Below the pieces are notes generated by a model. It saw only the letters and a list, made by a program, of their open reading frames with translations, was not told the DNA's origin and searched no databases. The position numbers were made by a program, and so were the translations under genes. From a virus, in the IMG/VR virus record IMGVR_UViG_3300048839_000199, positions 1 through 20,237 of that record: DNA of 20,237 nt; one strand, given 5' to 3'. Below are positions 6,736 through 14,179 of the stretch, piece after piece; the stretch's first letter is position 1, and each line of letters starts with the position of its first letter.

Positions 6736-7241
6736 ACGCGGAGAAGCTGACGCTGACACGCGCCGAGATGTCCGCGTGGAATGCCGACCGGTTGGCCGAA
6801 CGGGTGCTCGCCCGGCGCCACCGTCAGGAGTACAACGGCACGTCACCGCGCTGGATCTGGTTCAAGGAACTCTCGGTGCGGACATCGTTCAACCCTCAGC
6901 GCATCGACCTATGGGTGATGGACACGTGGGGGCGGATGAACGCCATCGCCTACGAGGTGAAGGTCTCGCGGGGCGATTTTGCCCGGGAACTGGCCAACCC
7001 GGCCAAGCGGGAGGCGGCGATGGCGGTCTCCAACCAGTTCTACTTCGCGGCGCCGCGCGGCCTGATCGCGCCGGCGGAGGTGCCAGAGGGCTGCGGACTC
7101 GTTGAGGTGCACGCCGGGATCTCGACGGTGGTAGTCCCCGCGCCACGCCGGGAGATCCCGCCACCAGGGTGGGAGTTCCTGGCGGCTGTTGGACGGCGCG
7201 GGTTCCGTTTGGTGCGGGAGTTCCCGGAGGTGGGGCGATGA
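6732..7241 (+). CDS. MmcB-like PD-(D/E)XK nuclease-fold protein
   Basis: The 169-residue product contains the core of a PD-(D/E)XK fold: an early Glu in WFKEL (E46), RIDLWVMD (D59) and then YEVKVSRGDF (E75-x-K77). The following segment, with a conserved-looking NQFYFAAPRGLI at 101-112, resembles the MmcB/DUF-type DNA repair family, in which a similar E-I-K-S-S-x-x-D-F motif is followed by a D-x-F-Y-F-A-x-P strand. Such proteins are thought to be DNA nucleases or nuclease-derived repair factors. It may act with the RusA resolvase or in DNA processing for replication. It starts at ATG 6732 (ATGA overlap). The fold assignment is fairly good and the activity is inferred. Confidence 0.75.
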   Translation: MNAEKLTLTRAEMSAWNADRLAERVLARRHRQEYNGTSPRWIWFKELSVRTSFNPQRIDLWVMDTWGRMNAIAYEVKVSRGDFARELANPAKREAAMAVSNQFYFAAPRGLIAPAEVPEGCGLVEVHAGISTVVVPAPRREIPPPGWEFLAAVGRRGFRLVREFPEVGR

Positions 7242-7387
7242 CCGAGCGCCTCTGCATCCGCTGCAAACGGCCCGCCACACGCCAGACGGTGATCGACGTG
7301 GCTGTTGGCCCGCTGGCGTTCTGTTCGGCACTCTGTGAGCAGCTCTGGGGCCAGGCAGCCGCAGAGCGGGAGGGCTGGCGGTCGTGA
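7238..7387 (+). CDS. Tiny zinc-finger protein, 49 aa
   Basis: ATG 7238 follows GGAGGTGGGG and overlaps the previous stop; its own stop overlaps the next GTG. The sequence opens MTERLCIRCKRPA and later has FCSALCEQLWG. The pattern C-x2-C then C-x3-C, with the FCS element, resembles a small treble-clef or MYM/FCS-type zinc knuckle. No other domain fits in this length. It is probably a zinc-bound protein- or nucleic-acid-binding peptide. Function unknown. Confidence 0.65.
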   Translation: MTERLCIRCKRPATRQTVIDVAVGPLAFCSALCEQLWGQAAAEREGWRS

Positions 7388-8184
7388 GCGACATCATCAC
7401 GATCACCGAGGCCGACCTCGCGCGGCTCCAGTCATGGGAGTTCGAGGAGGTCTGGCGCGCTGTCGGGTACGTCTACCGGCGGCGGGCGCAGGCCCCCGCG
7501 ATGGATCCAGCGCCCGTCCCGCTGGCGCCGGTCGAAGCGCCCCCGGTTGTCCCACCGGGGCGCGCTCCCGGCGAAAAAGAGGGCGCGAAGGGACAGGACG
7601 TTCACGCCAACGGGCCCCGGGCAACCACTGACCCGGCCTGTCCCGAATGCGGGAAGGTCTGCAAGCCCAAGGGCATCGGCACCCATCGGCGGATAGCCCA
7701 CGGGGCCGGCCAGGCGATGGCAACGTGTACGGACTGCGGGATCACCATGCAGGCTGGCGCGCTGGGGCAACATCGGAAGTTCCGGCATGCCGCCCCGACG
7801 GAACCGCCGCCTCCACGAGCTGCGCCGCGCACCTGCGAGGTTTGCGGCTACCAGGCACCGGGGCCGGCCACGCTCGAGGTCCACCAGCGGACGTGCCGGG
7901 TGAAGGCCCCCGAGGCGGCGGTCGTCGAGACGTTCGTGCTTCTAGAGCCGCCCGCCGAGGCACACGTCCACCGCTACAAACTCGGGAGTCCGGCTGGCGA
8001 TTCCGTTGAGGGTCTCTGCGAGTGCGGGCACCGCAAGCTCCACCCGGCCGACCTCAACGGCGACATCTCGCGCAACGGGAAGCGCTCGCCAAATCCCAAG
8101 TGCCCGCGGTGCGGGAAACACGCGCTCCGGGACCGCCACGGGTACTGGTGCAACGGCTGCCAACTGGAGGTACTGGCGTCATGA
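7384..8184 (+). CDS. Multi-zinc-finger protein with tandem C2H2 fingers
   Basis: This 266-residue protein starts at GTG 7384. Residues 1-35 form a likely helical segment, followed by a Pro/Ala linker to about 80. Then come C86-x2-C89-x11-H101-x4-H106 and C115-x2-C118-x11-H130-x4-H135, two fingers with identical spacing, and a third, variant finger C151-x2-C154-x12-H167-x3-C171. A CECGH motif is at 212-216, and a zinc ribbon C240-x2-C243...C256-x2-C259 closes the protein. Tandem C2H2 arrays are common in eukaryotes but unusual in phages, where single Ros/MucR-type fingers are more usual. It probably binds DNA, as a regulator or replication accessory; that role is inferred from the fingers. It lies in the early block just before the replication genes. 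Confidence 0.8.
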   Translation: MSDIITITEADLARLQSWEFEEVWRAVGYVYRRRAQAPAMDPAPVPLAPVEAPPVVPPGRAPGEKEGAKGQDVHANGPRATTDPACPECGKVCKPKGIGTHRRIAHGAGQAMATCTDCGITMQAGALGQHRKFRHAAPTEPPPPRAAPRTCEVCGYQAPGPATLEVHQRTCRVKAPEAAVVETFVLLEPPAEAHVHRYKLGSPAGDSVEGLCECGHRKLHPADLNGDISRNGKRSPNPKCPRCGKHALRDRHGYWCNGCQLEVLAS

Positions 8185-8381
8185 GCGCACAACAGCAGGT
8201 CCGCTACCGCGGGTTCCCCGCAACCGACCGTGACCGGCTACAGCGGTTCATCGACCGCTTCGACGGGGCGTTACAGGGACGCCTGGACGGCGAGGACCGG
8301 ATCGCGCTGGCCGTGCTCCACCTGACGAATCACTGCCCGCACGGGCGCCTGCTGGCGCTCGGCTGGCTGGGGAGGAACTGA
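8181..8381 (+). CDS. Small hypothetical protein, 66 aa
   Basis: ATG 8181 overlaps the preceding stop (ATGA) and its TGA overlaps the next ATG (TGATG). The product is Arg-rich with a likely amphipathic helix (DRDRLQRFIDRFDGALQGRL). The C-terminal part contains LTNHCPHGRLLAL. No domain was recognised. The gene is supported mainly by its exact fit into the overlap chain and by the high third-position GC typical of the neighbours. Confidence 0.62.
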   Translation: MSAQQQVRYRGFPATDRDRLQRFIDRFDGALQGRLDGEDRIALAVLHLTNHCPHGRLLALGWLGRN

Positions 8382-8620
8382 TGGCTAGAGGACCTTCATC
8401 GTTTGGCCGGGAGGCGCGGTACTGGAAGGACCGTAATGGGCAGATGTGGGCGGTCTGCATCGAGTGTGACGCGGCTATCAAGGCGGAACACGCGTTCTGG
8501 CTGCCGAGCGACAAGGTTGTGCGGGATGTACCGGCGTGCCGCGACTGTGCGCTCCGAGCCATAGAGCAGTGGCGCGAGGACATGGAGTGCGTCACTGGTG
8601 AGATCGGGGTGAAAGCGTGA
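8381..8620 (+). CDS. Small zinc-binding hypothetical protein, 79 aa
   Basis: ATG 8381 shares its A with the preceding stop. The product contains CIEC at 26-29 and CRDC near 53-56, separated by about 24 residues with conserved-type aromatic positions, suggesting a two-knuckle zinc ribbon. The C-terminal half is a helix-prone acidic segment. The stop overlaps the GTG start of the replication gene. It could be a DNA- or protein-binding helper for replication, but this is only inferred from location. Confidence 0.66.
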   Translation: MARGPSSFGREARYWKDRNGQMWAVCIECDAAIKAEHAFWLPSDKVVRDVPACRDCALRAIEQWREDMECVTGEIGVKA

Positions 8621-9537
8621 CGACATGGGTGAAGCTTGACGACAACCTCCCCCTTAACCCCAAGGTGCGGCGCGTCTCCGTGGCTGCCAGGTGGAGCTAC
8701 GTCGCCTCCATCTGCTACGCCGGGAACAGCCGGACAGACGGGTACGTGCCCTGTGGTGCGCTCTCCCTTGTGGACGGCACACAGCGCATCGCCAGCGAGC
8801 TTGTGTCGGCCGGTTTGTGGGAGACGGCCCCGGACGGGTGGCGCATTCATGACTACCTCAAGCACAACCGGTCCAAGGAGAAGGTCGAGCAGGTCTCCAC
8901 TGCCCGGAGTGAGGCAGGGCGCGCAAGCGCAGCAAAGCGCCATCAACCTGTTGAACAAGTGCCCAACAAATTGTTGAACAAAATGGCAGCAGCCGGTGAA
9001 CAAGTTGCTGGCAACTTGTTCTTATCTGCTTCTGCTTCTGTTTCTGTTTCTGAAGAAGAAGAGGTGCAGGAGGAGGAGAAACAGCTGTACCTCGGGGTCC
9101 GGATACCGCCCGGGCTCCGGGACCGGGTGATCGAGCACTGCATGGCGCTTGGAGAGCGCAACCTCGATGCCGAGACTGTTCAGGCGGTGATCCAGTGCCA
9201 CGAAGACCTGCCGGCCGCGGACATCGATTGGGCCCGCAAGGAGCTGCGCCGGTCCGTTCCGCGACGGGCGGCATGGCCGAGCAATGTCCGGGAGGTAATC
9301 GCGCAACGGGACGGAAGTTCTGCGCGAACTCCCACAAAGCCGGCCGACGGCTACCGCGAACCGCCTCCGCCGCACATCGAGGACGTGCTGGAGGCGATCA
9401 AAAACCGCCCCTACCGCGAGCCCTCAGACCCCGGGGAGGACGCCCTGCTGGCGGACATGAAGGCCAACAACCCGGCGGCCTACGAGGCGGAGATGGACCT
9501 GCGGCGGCGGGCGCATGAACGGGCGATGTCCACGTGA
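8617..9537 (+). CDS. Putative phage replication initiator / replisome organiser
   Basis: The 306-residue product starts at GTG 8617. Its N-terminus (WVKLDDNLPLNPKVRRVSVAAR, then DGYVPCGALSLV, IASELVSAGLW and WRIHDYLKHNRSKEKVE) matches the winged-helix start of phage replisome organisers and DnaD-like initiators. A low-complexity linker at about 130-155 (Ser/Ala/Val, then Glu) separates it from a helical C-terminal half. It lies directly before a DnaB-type helicase, overlapping by four bases, as expected for an initiator that recruits or loads helicase. Iteron-like repeats and an AT/pyrimidine-rich tract lie inside the gene at 8949-9053, echoing lambda O and its origin. The family call is good; helicase loading is inferred. 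Confidence 0.75.
   Translation: MTTWVKLDDNLPLNPKVRRVSVAARWSYVASICYAGNSRTDGYVPCGALSLVDGTQRIASELVSAGLWETAPDGWRIHDYLKHNRSKEKVEQVSTARSEAGRASAAKRHQPVEQVPNKLLNKMAAAGEQVAGNLFLSASASVSVSEEEEVQEEEKQLYLGVRIPPGLRDRVIEHCMALGERNLDAETVQAVIQCHEDLPAADIDWARKELRRSVPRRAAWPSNVREVIAQRDGSSARTPTKPADGYREPPPPHIEDVLEAIKNRPYREPSDPGEDALLADMKANNPAAYEAEMDLRRRAHERAMST
8949..9053 (+). other. Candidate replication origin inside the initiator gene
   Basis: Three copies of TGAACAA start at 8952, 8975 and 8997, spaced 23 and 22 bp, close to two helical turns. The third is part of a perfect inverted repeat with 11-bp arms, GAACAAGTTGC (8998-9008) and GCAACTTGTTC (9011-9021), around a 2-base centre. A smaller inverted repeat, CAACAA-A-TTGTTG, covers 8964-8976. 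A pyrimidine-rich tract of tandem TTCTGY hexamers follows (9024-9053). Repeats plus an easily melted tract within an initiator gene are the layout of the lambda origin. This stretch is visibly richer in A and T than the surrounding DNA. Origin activity is inferred. Confidence 0.5.
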
Positions 9538-10889
9538 CTGAGCCCGCGTTCTGGGACATGGAGGCCGAGAGGCTGGTGCTGAGCGCCTGCCTCCGCCGGC
9601 GCGAGGCCATGGGCGACGCCATCGAACTCGGGCTGAAAGCGGAGCACTTCTCCGAGGCCAACGGGCTCATTTTCGCCGCCATCCAGGCCGTTGCGGAGAG
9701 CGATGTGCCGCTGTCGCAGGTCACCGTGGCGCGGCAGTTGGGCGACAACCTGGAGTCGGCCGGTGGGCAGACGGCGCTCGGGGACATCTGGCGGGCCGGG
9801 GGGACGGGTGATGCGGTTGGCTACTACGGCGCCATCGTGCTGGAGCGAGCGGCGGTCCGGCGCGAACACCAGCTCGTGCACAGCTACCTGCTAACGCTGA
9901 CGGCGCCCGGGGTGGATGCGAGCCGGGAGATGGCGCGCTTCCGCGACGCGCTCATGTCGGCCGACGCCGAGCAGGTGCGCAGCGATGGCCCCCGGAGCGT
10001 CCGGGAGGTACTCGACCAGGGCGGGTACGAGCGCCTGGAGACCTGGATGGAGAACCCGCAGCAGATCCGCGGGATCCCGACGGGCCATCCGCACCTCGAC
10101 CGCATCCTCGGCGGCCTGAAAACCAAACGCCTGAGCATCATCGGCGCCGCAACCTCCGCCGGGAAAACGCAGTGGATGGAGTACATGGGCCGGTTCGCGG
10201 CCATCGGCGGATACCCCTCGTTGCTGCTGAGCACGGAGATGTCCGCGGACGATAACAGCGACCGGTGGGTGTTCATGGAGGCCCGGCTAGACCGCATGGC
10301 GGCCGAGACCTACGGGCTCAGTGAGCCGGACAAGCAACGCATCCGGGACGCAGCGTGGACGCTGGCCGAGCGACCGTTGTACGTCTGGGAAATGGGCGGC
10401 TTCGACCTGGCGCGGATTCGCGTCGCGGTCCGCCGAATGCGGGCGCGCTACGGGATTCGGCTGGTGCTCCTGGACATGCTCAACGGCGTCCGGGTGGACA
10501 TCAGCAAGGGCGAGAACATGGCGCAGGCGCTCGCCCGCATCCTCTCGGACCTGCATGCGCTGGCGGTCTCCGAGGACATCCACCTGATGGCCACGGCGCA
10601 CGTCAACCGGGCGGCCATGCAGCGCAATGACATCCTCGGCTTGAACGACTTCCGGGACTCCGCGGCGGTCGAACAGTGGGCCGACCAGGCCATCACGTTT
10701 CAGCCGGTCGACGCTTCGGGCAACGTCATCTCGCGACAGCAGGCCAACGCCGACGCCCTCGACCGCGGGTACGTGCGCGTCCTCGCCAACGTCTGCAAAA
10801 ACAGGTTCGGTGCGCTCGGTCAATGCACGATGCACCTGGACTGGCAGTCGGGAGGGCGGTTCACCACGCCACAGGAGGCGACGGCATGA
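9534..10889 (+). CDS. dnaB: DnaB-type replicative helicase
   Basis: The 451-residue product starts at GTG 9534. Residues 5-105 match the DnaB N-terminal helical domain (EAERLVLSACL, then HFSEANGLIFAAI). The C-terminal RecA-like ATPase domain has Walker A GAATSAGKT at 204-212, the catalytic Glu in LLSTEMS at 235, Walker B LVLLDML at 310-316 (Asp314) and LMATAHVNR near 351. NDFRDSAAVEQWADQAITF at 371-389 matches the DnaB segment usually written LRESGAIEQDAD. DnaB forms a hexameric ring that unwinds DNA 5' to 3' at the fork. Some signature positions differ from bacterial DnaB (for example DML instead of DYL), as is usual in phages. The preceding gene is the likely loader or initiator. Confidence 0.88.
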   Translation: MTEPAFWDMEAERLVLSACLRRREAMGDAIELGLKAEHFSEANGLIFAAIQAVAESDVPLSQVTVARQLGDNLESAGGQTALGDIWRAGGTGDAVGYYGAIVLERAAVRREHQLVHSYLLTLTAPGVDASREMARFRDALMSADAEQVRSDGPRSVREVLDQGGYERLETWMENPQQIRGIPTGHPHLDRILGGLKTKRLSIIGAATSAGKTQWMEYMGRFAAIGGYPSLLLSTEMSADDNSDRWVFMEARLDRMAAETYGLSEPDKQRIRDAAWTLAERPLYVWEMGGFDLARIRVAVRRMRARYGIRLVLLDMLNGVRVDISKGENMAQALARILSDLHALAVSEDIHLMATAHVNRAAMQRNDILGLNDFRDSAAVEQWADQAITFQPVDASGNVISRQQANADALDRGYVRVLANVCKNRFGALGQCTMHLDWQSGGRFTTPQEATA

Positions 10890-11092
10890 GCCCTGAACTG
10901 GAGGTCCTGAACCCCGAACTGTGGGAGCTGATCACCATGGCCATCTTGGCGCACAACAGCAGCCACGCCGGCGAGTTCCTGGACTGCGAGGAGGCCGACT
11001 GCATGGATCTGGGGATCGACCTGCTGGAGTGCGTTCGCATGGACCTGCTGTGCCGGGCCCTCGGTGACGAGATGCTGCGAGGTGCTGCGTGA
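10886..11092 (+). CDS. Small acidic hypothetical protein, 68 aa
   Basis: ATG 10886 has AGGAGG at a good distance and overlaps the helicase stop (ATGA). The product is acidic and mostly helical in character (LEVLNPELWELITMAILAHNSSH), with three Cys in CEEADC and LLCRAL that could bind metal but do not form a clear motif. The stop overlaps the next GTG. Function unknown. Its position right after the helicase suggests expression with the replication genes. Confidence 0.65.
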   Translation: MSPELEVLNPELWELITMAILAHNSSHAGEFLDCEEADCMDLGIDLLECVRMDLLCRALGDEMLRGAA

Positions 11093-11514
11093 AGCTCTGC
11101 GCCATCCCCAGCTGCACCGATGTCCACCACGCCCGCGGCTACTGCCAGCGGCACTACGCCCGGCTCTGCCGCCAGGGCACGACCGTGCGCCAGCGCGGGG
11201 CCTCACTGCTCGCCATCGTCCGGGAACTGGAGCGGGCGAACGGGGATATGCTGCCGCTCTGTGAGTTGGCGCCACGTGTCCACCTGTCTCCCCAGAGCGT
11301 GACGGTCTACGTCAGCCGCATCCGGCAGTGGTTCGGGTTCACCTGCATCGAGGGCTCGCCGTCACGCGGCTACCGCCTGGGTGAGTGGCCCGGCAGAGAG
11401 CCGTACTACCAGCGCCCGCCGAAACGCACACCTGTTCGCATGGCGCCGAAGCGAGATTACGATAGTTCCGCCGGGGTCGTTGTGACCGAGGCAGGGAGGA
11501 GGCTAGGACTGTGA
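11089..11514 (+). CDS. Putative DNA-binding protein: zinc knuckle plus winged helix
   Basis: The 141-residue product starts at GTG 11089. Residues 4-30 (CAIPSCTDVHHARGYCQRHYARLCRQG) match the Cys/His knuckle seen at the N-terminus of many phage HNH and regulatory proteins. Residues 40-100 resemble an OmpR-type winged helix: a helical start, LSPQSVTVYVSRIRQWFGF as the recognition helix segment, then a beta hairpin ending SRGYRLGEW, like the family's GxGYRL end. No nuclease motif is present. It lies just before the packaging genes, so it is a candidate regulator of the switch to late expression. That role is inferred from the fold and position. Confidence 0.6.
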   Translation: MKLCAIPSCTDVHHARGYCQRHYARLCRQGTTVRQRGASLLAIVRELERANGDMLPLCELAPRVHLSPQSVTVYVSRIRQWFGFTCIEGSPSRGYRLGEWPGREPYYQRPPKRTPVRMAPKRDYDSSAGVVVTEAGRRLGL

Positions 11515-11576
11515 GCAAACTGGCACCGCCACGGTGTGAGTACTGCCAGCAAAACCCGTGTGTATGCAACCGGTGA
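11511..11576 (+). CDS. Very small Cys-rich peptide, 21 aa
   Basis: GTG 11511 overlaps the preceding stop (GTGA) and its TGA overlaps a following GTG, with AGGGAGGAGG upstream. The 21-residue product ends CEYCQQNPCVCNR, a CxxC-x4-CxC pattern that could hold one metal ion. The overlap geometry on both sides and the strong ribosome binding site support translation, but at this length chance cannot be excluded. Function unknown. Confidence 0.35.
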   Translation: MSKLAPPRCEYCQQNPCVCNR

Positions 11577-11863
11577 GCACTCCCACCATCTGCGCCGCCC
11601 CAGGCTGCCCCAACGTGCGCCCCTGCCCAGCGCATCCAGCGCCCACCGGGAGGAGCCGGGGACACGACTGGTCACGCCGCATCGTCCCCGCCATCCTCAC
11701 CCGCGACGGCCACCACTGCGTGATGTGCGGCCGCCCCTGCCCGCACCCGCGCCATCACCACGTCGACCATCGCACGCCCCGTGCGCAGGGCGGGACAGAC
11801 GACCCGAGCAATCTGCGCACCGTCTGCGCGGCCTACAACCTCAGGGGGAGATGCGACCAGTGA
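11573..11863 (+). CDS. HNH endonuclease
   Basis: The frame can start at GTG 11573 (GTGA overlap, chosen), ATG 11564 or GTG 11558; the product from 11573 has 96 residues. A CxxC pair in HHCVMCGRPC is followed by HHHVDHRTPRAQGG, the first His and the HxDH core, and DDPSNLRTVCAAYN, with the Asn of the motif. Phage HNH enzymes coded next to terminase assist DNA packaging and cutting in HK97-type phages, and this one is the last recognisable gene before the small terminase. One oddity: the usual second Cys of the closing C-x2-C pair is Tyr (CAAYN), so one zinc ligand appears to be missing. Nuclease residues look intact. Confidence 0.82.
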   Translation: MSTPTICAAPGCPNVRPCPAHPAPTGRSRGHDWSRRIVPAILTRDGHHCVMCGRPCPHPRHHHVDHRTPRAQGGTDDPSNLRTVCAAYNLRGRCDQ

Positions 11864-12003
11864 CCCGCCGCGAAACCATGGCTGTGACCGCGCGTGGTGC
11901 CCAACGGGGGGGCGTCGGATTCTCTGGAGAGGCAGGCGACCCCGGGAGAGGCGGTCTTCGTCTCGCGATGTGTATGAATTTCTGGGCGTTTTGGGAGGTT
12001 TGA
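11860..12003 (+). CDS. Possible small protein, 47 aa, before the terminase genes
   Basis: GTG 11860 overlaps the HNH stop (GTGA), and the frame ends at TGA 12001-12003, one base before the small terminase start. The product is Gly/Arg-rich with a hydrophobic end (MCMNFWAFWEV). It contains a run of seven G. Fit to the overlap chain is the only positive sign; the alternative is that 11864-12004 is an untranslated spacer before the packaging genes. The GGGAGG for the next gene lies within its last codons. Confidence 0.35.
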   Translation: MTRRETMAVTARGAQRGGVGFSGEAGDPGRGGLRLAMCMNFWAFWEV

Positions 12004-12004
12004 C

Positions 12005-12478
12005 ATGGCAATTCGGGGGCGAAAGCCGAAGCCGGACAACGAGAAGGTCAATCGCGGACCCGTCCTCGGTTGGATCGAGATCCCGGATGTGCCGTTCGAG
12101 CCCCAGGAGGAGCACGAGCTAGGGCCGCACATGGAGGCGCGACGGAAGTGGGCGCCAGCGACTATCGCCTGGTGGGACGCGGTGAGCCGGATGCCACACT
12201 GCATTCTCTGGGGCCCTGAGCAGTGGCAGTTCGCGCGGTCAACGGCGCTTGTCTATGACCGCTGGGTGAGGGGGGACAACGCCCGGGCCGGGGAGATTCG
12301 CCAGCGCGAGGCCAAGCTGGGCACGACGTTCGACGCCCGGCGTGACCTACGGATTCGCTACGTCAACCCGAAGGCGTTTGAAGCACCGATCGACGTGGAG
12401 GTTGGCGCGGAGGTCCAGACCGACCGGATGGCGGACTTCGAGGCCGAGAGAAGGAGGAGGCTGCTGGATGCCCCATGA
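12005..12478 (+). CDS. terS: Terminase small subunit
   Basis: The 157-residue product starts at ATG 12005 with GGGAGG nearby. It opens MAIRGRKPKPDNEKVNRG, the basic start common in small terminases of HK97-type phages (RGRKPKP). A central helical segment (RKWAPATIAWWDAVSRM, then WQFARSTALVYDRWVRG) resembles the family's oligomerising core, and the C-terminus is an acidic to basic helix. The subunit recognises phage DNA and directs the large subunit to the packaging start. It lies directly before the large subunit and overlaps it by 11 bases. The assignment rests on these features and position. Confidence 0.78.
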   Translation: MAIRGRKPKPDNEKVNRGPVLGWIEIPDVPFEPQEEHELGPHMEARRKWAPATIAWWDAVSRMPHCILWGPEQWQFARSTALVYDRWVRGDNARAGEIRQREAKLGTTFDARRDLRIRYVNPKAFEAPIDVEVGAEVQTDRMADFEAERRRRLLDAP

Positions 12479-14168
12479 CCTGATCCTCGCCCCCGGCCAC
12501 GACCGAAGCCGGTCACTTGGCTGGGTCGCCGTGCGCTGGATCGAGTGGATGTGCCTCTACGGTCGCGGAGATGTTGCCGGGACGCGTCTGCACCTGAACT
12601 ACCCGGGTGCCATCCCGCTCTCCAACGAGCTGGTCGAACTGATCGTCGATGCGTACGCGCTCGAGCCGGACGGGCGGCGGATGTACGACATGGTTTTCTA
12701 CTCGCGGCCGAAGGGGAGCAACAAATCGGGCGTGGCCGCGTGGATCGGCGCGTTCGAGGCGATGGGGCCGTGCCGGTTCGACGGCTGGGCTCAAGGCGGC
12801 GAGACCTACGAGTACCTCGGCTTCCGCTACACCTACCAGGCCGGGGAGCCGATGGGCCGGCCGATCGTCCACCCGTTCCTCCGAATCATGGCCACAGAGG
12901 AGTCGCAAACCGGTCACGTGTACGACGAACTCATGTACTCGCTCGTCAACGGCCCGCTGCGGATGGCGTTCGAGCGCGGAGACGACATCGGGCTCGGCCG
13001 CGTCATCCTCCCGGACGGCGGCGAGATTCGGCCATCGACCGCCTCATCGTCCGCGAAGGATGGCGGTTTGGAGTCGTGGGTGTGCTTCGATGAAGTGCAC
13101 CTGTACTACAAGCCGGAACTGATCCGGATGTTCGAGACGGTCACGCGGAACCTGGCCAAGCGCGAAGCCGCACAGCCATGGGCGTTCATCCCGACCACGA
13201 TGTACGAACCGGGGCGCGGGAGCATCGCCGAACTACTCCACGACGAAGCGCGCGAGATCCAGGCGGGCACCGCCGCGGCCACGCGACTGCTGTTCAACCA
13301 TCGCTATGCCGGCGCCGAGACAAACATGGACGACGATGCCAGCTTCGAAGCGGGGCTACGGGAGGCATACGGCGACGCCGCCAGTTACATCGACATCAAG
13401 GGCCTGATTCAACGCCGGCGGAGCAAAACGGCTTCACGCGAGTACACCGCGCAGTTCTTTCTCAACCAGGCCACGGCCAGCGGCGGGCGGGCGTTCGACC
13501 TCGCCAAATGGGACGCGTCAGTGGTGGAGAAGCCGAAGAGGTACATGAAGCGAGGAGAGCTGATCACCCTCGGGTTCGACGGGTCCCGGACCCAGGACTC
13601 CACGTCGCTGAAAGCAACCCACGTCGCGAGTGGCTTTCAGTGGCGGGTCGCGACGTGGGAGCGCCCGGAACATGCGGTGGACTGGGAGGTCCCGGAGGAT
13701 GAGGTCGACGCGGCCATCGCGGGGACGTTCGCGCGCTACCGCGTGGTGCTCATGTACGCCGACACGTCGAAGTGGGAGGCCGCAGTCTCGCGCTGGGCGG
13801 GGAAGTACAACCACGGGGATGAAGCCAAGGCGATTGTGGTGAAGTGGCCCGTTCAGCTCCACAAGAAGACAGCCGTCGCCATCAAGGCCTATTCGCTGGC
13901 CATCGCGAACGGCGAGGTCCTGCACGGGGACGACCCGCTCGCCCGGCGCCACCTGGCCAACGCCTACCGGCTCCCGCAGAACTTTACGGACGACGACGGC
14001 TCGGCCCTGTGGCTGATCGGCAAGGAGCGCCAGATGTCACCCAACAAAATCGACGACGCCTACGCCGGGATGCTGTCCTGGCAGGCGCGCAACGACGCGA
14101 TCGCGAAGGGTGTGCTGAACGAGACCGGCCCGTCGATCTACGAGTCGAGGGGAGTTTTGGCCTTATGA
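12468..14168 (+). CDS. terL: Terminase large subunit
   Basis: ATG 12468 has AAGGAGGAGG seven bases upstream; the product has 566 residues. The ATPase part shows a divergent Walker A, SRPKGSNKSG at 79-88, and Walker B WVCFDEVH at 204-211 (D208, E209). The nuclease part has the expected acidic residues: LGFDGS (D371), LMYADTS (D432) and PNKIDDAY (D529/D530), a RNase H-like arrangement. The enzyme pumps DNA into the prohead and cuts it. The gene order small terminase, large terminase, membrane protein, portal fits HK97-type phages. The upstream extension of the frame to 12342 overlaps the small terminase and is not credible. Confidence 0.92.
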   Translation: MPHDLILAPGHDRSRSLGWVAVRWIEWMCLYGRGDVAGTRLHLNYPGAIPLSNELVELIVDAYALEPDGRRMYDMVFYSRPKGSNKSGVAAWIGAFEAMGPCRFDGWAQGGETYEYLGFRYTYQAGEPMGRPIVHPFLRIMATEESQTGHVYDELMYSLVNGPLRMAFERGDDIGLGRVILPDGGEIRPSTASSSAKDGGLESWVCFDEVHLYYKPELIRMFETVTRNLAKREAAQPWAFIPTTMYEPGRGSIAELLHDEAREIQAGTAAATRLLFNHRYAGAETNMDDDASFEAGLREAYGDAASYIDIKGLIQRRRSKTASREYTAQFFLNQATASGGRAFDLAKWDASVVEKPKRYMKRGELITLGFDGSRTQDSTSLKATHVASGFQWRVATWERPEHAVDWEVPEDEVDAAIAGTFARYRVVLMYADTSKWEAAVSRWAGKYNHGDEAKAIVVKWPVQLHKKTAVAIKAYSLAIANGEVLHGDDPLARRHLANAYRLPQNFTDDDGSALWLIGKERQMSPNKIDDAYAGMLSWQARNDAIAKGVLNETGPSIYESRGVLAL

Positions 14169-14179
14169 GGAGGGTTTGC

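Noticed and set aside
5790-6821. Minus-strand 343-aa open frame
   Set aside because: It covers four better supported plus-strand genes and shows no recognised domain.
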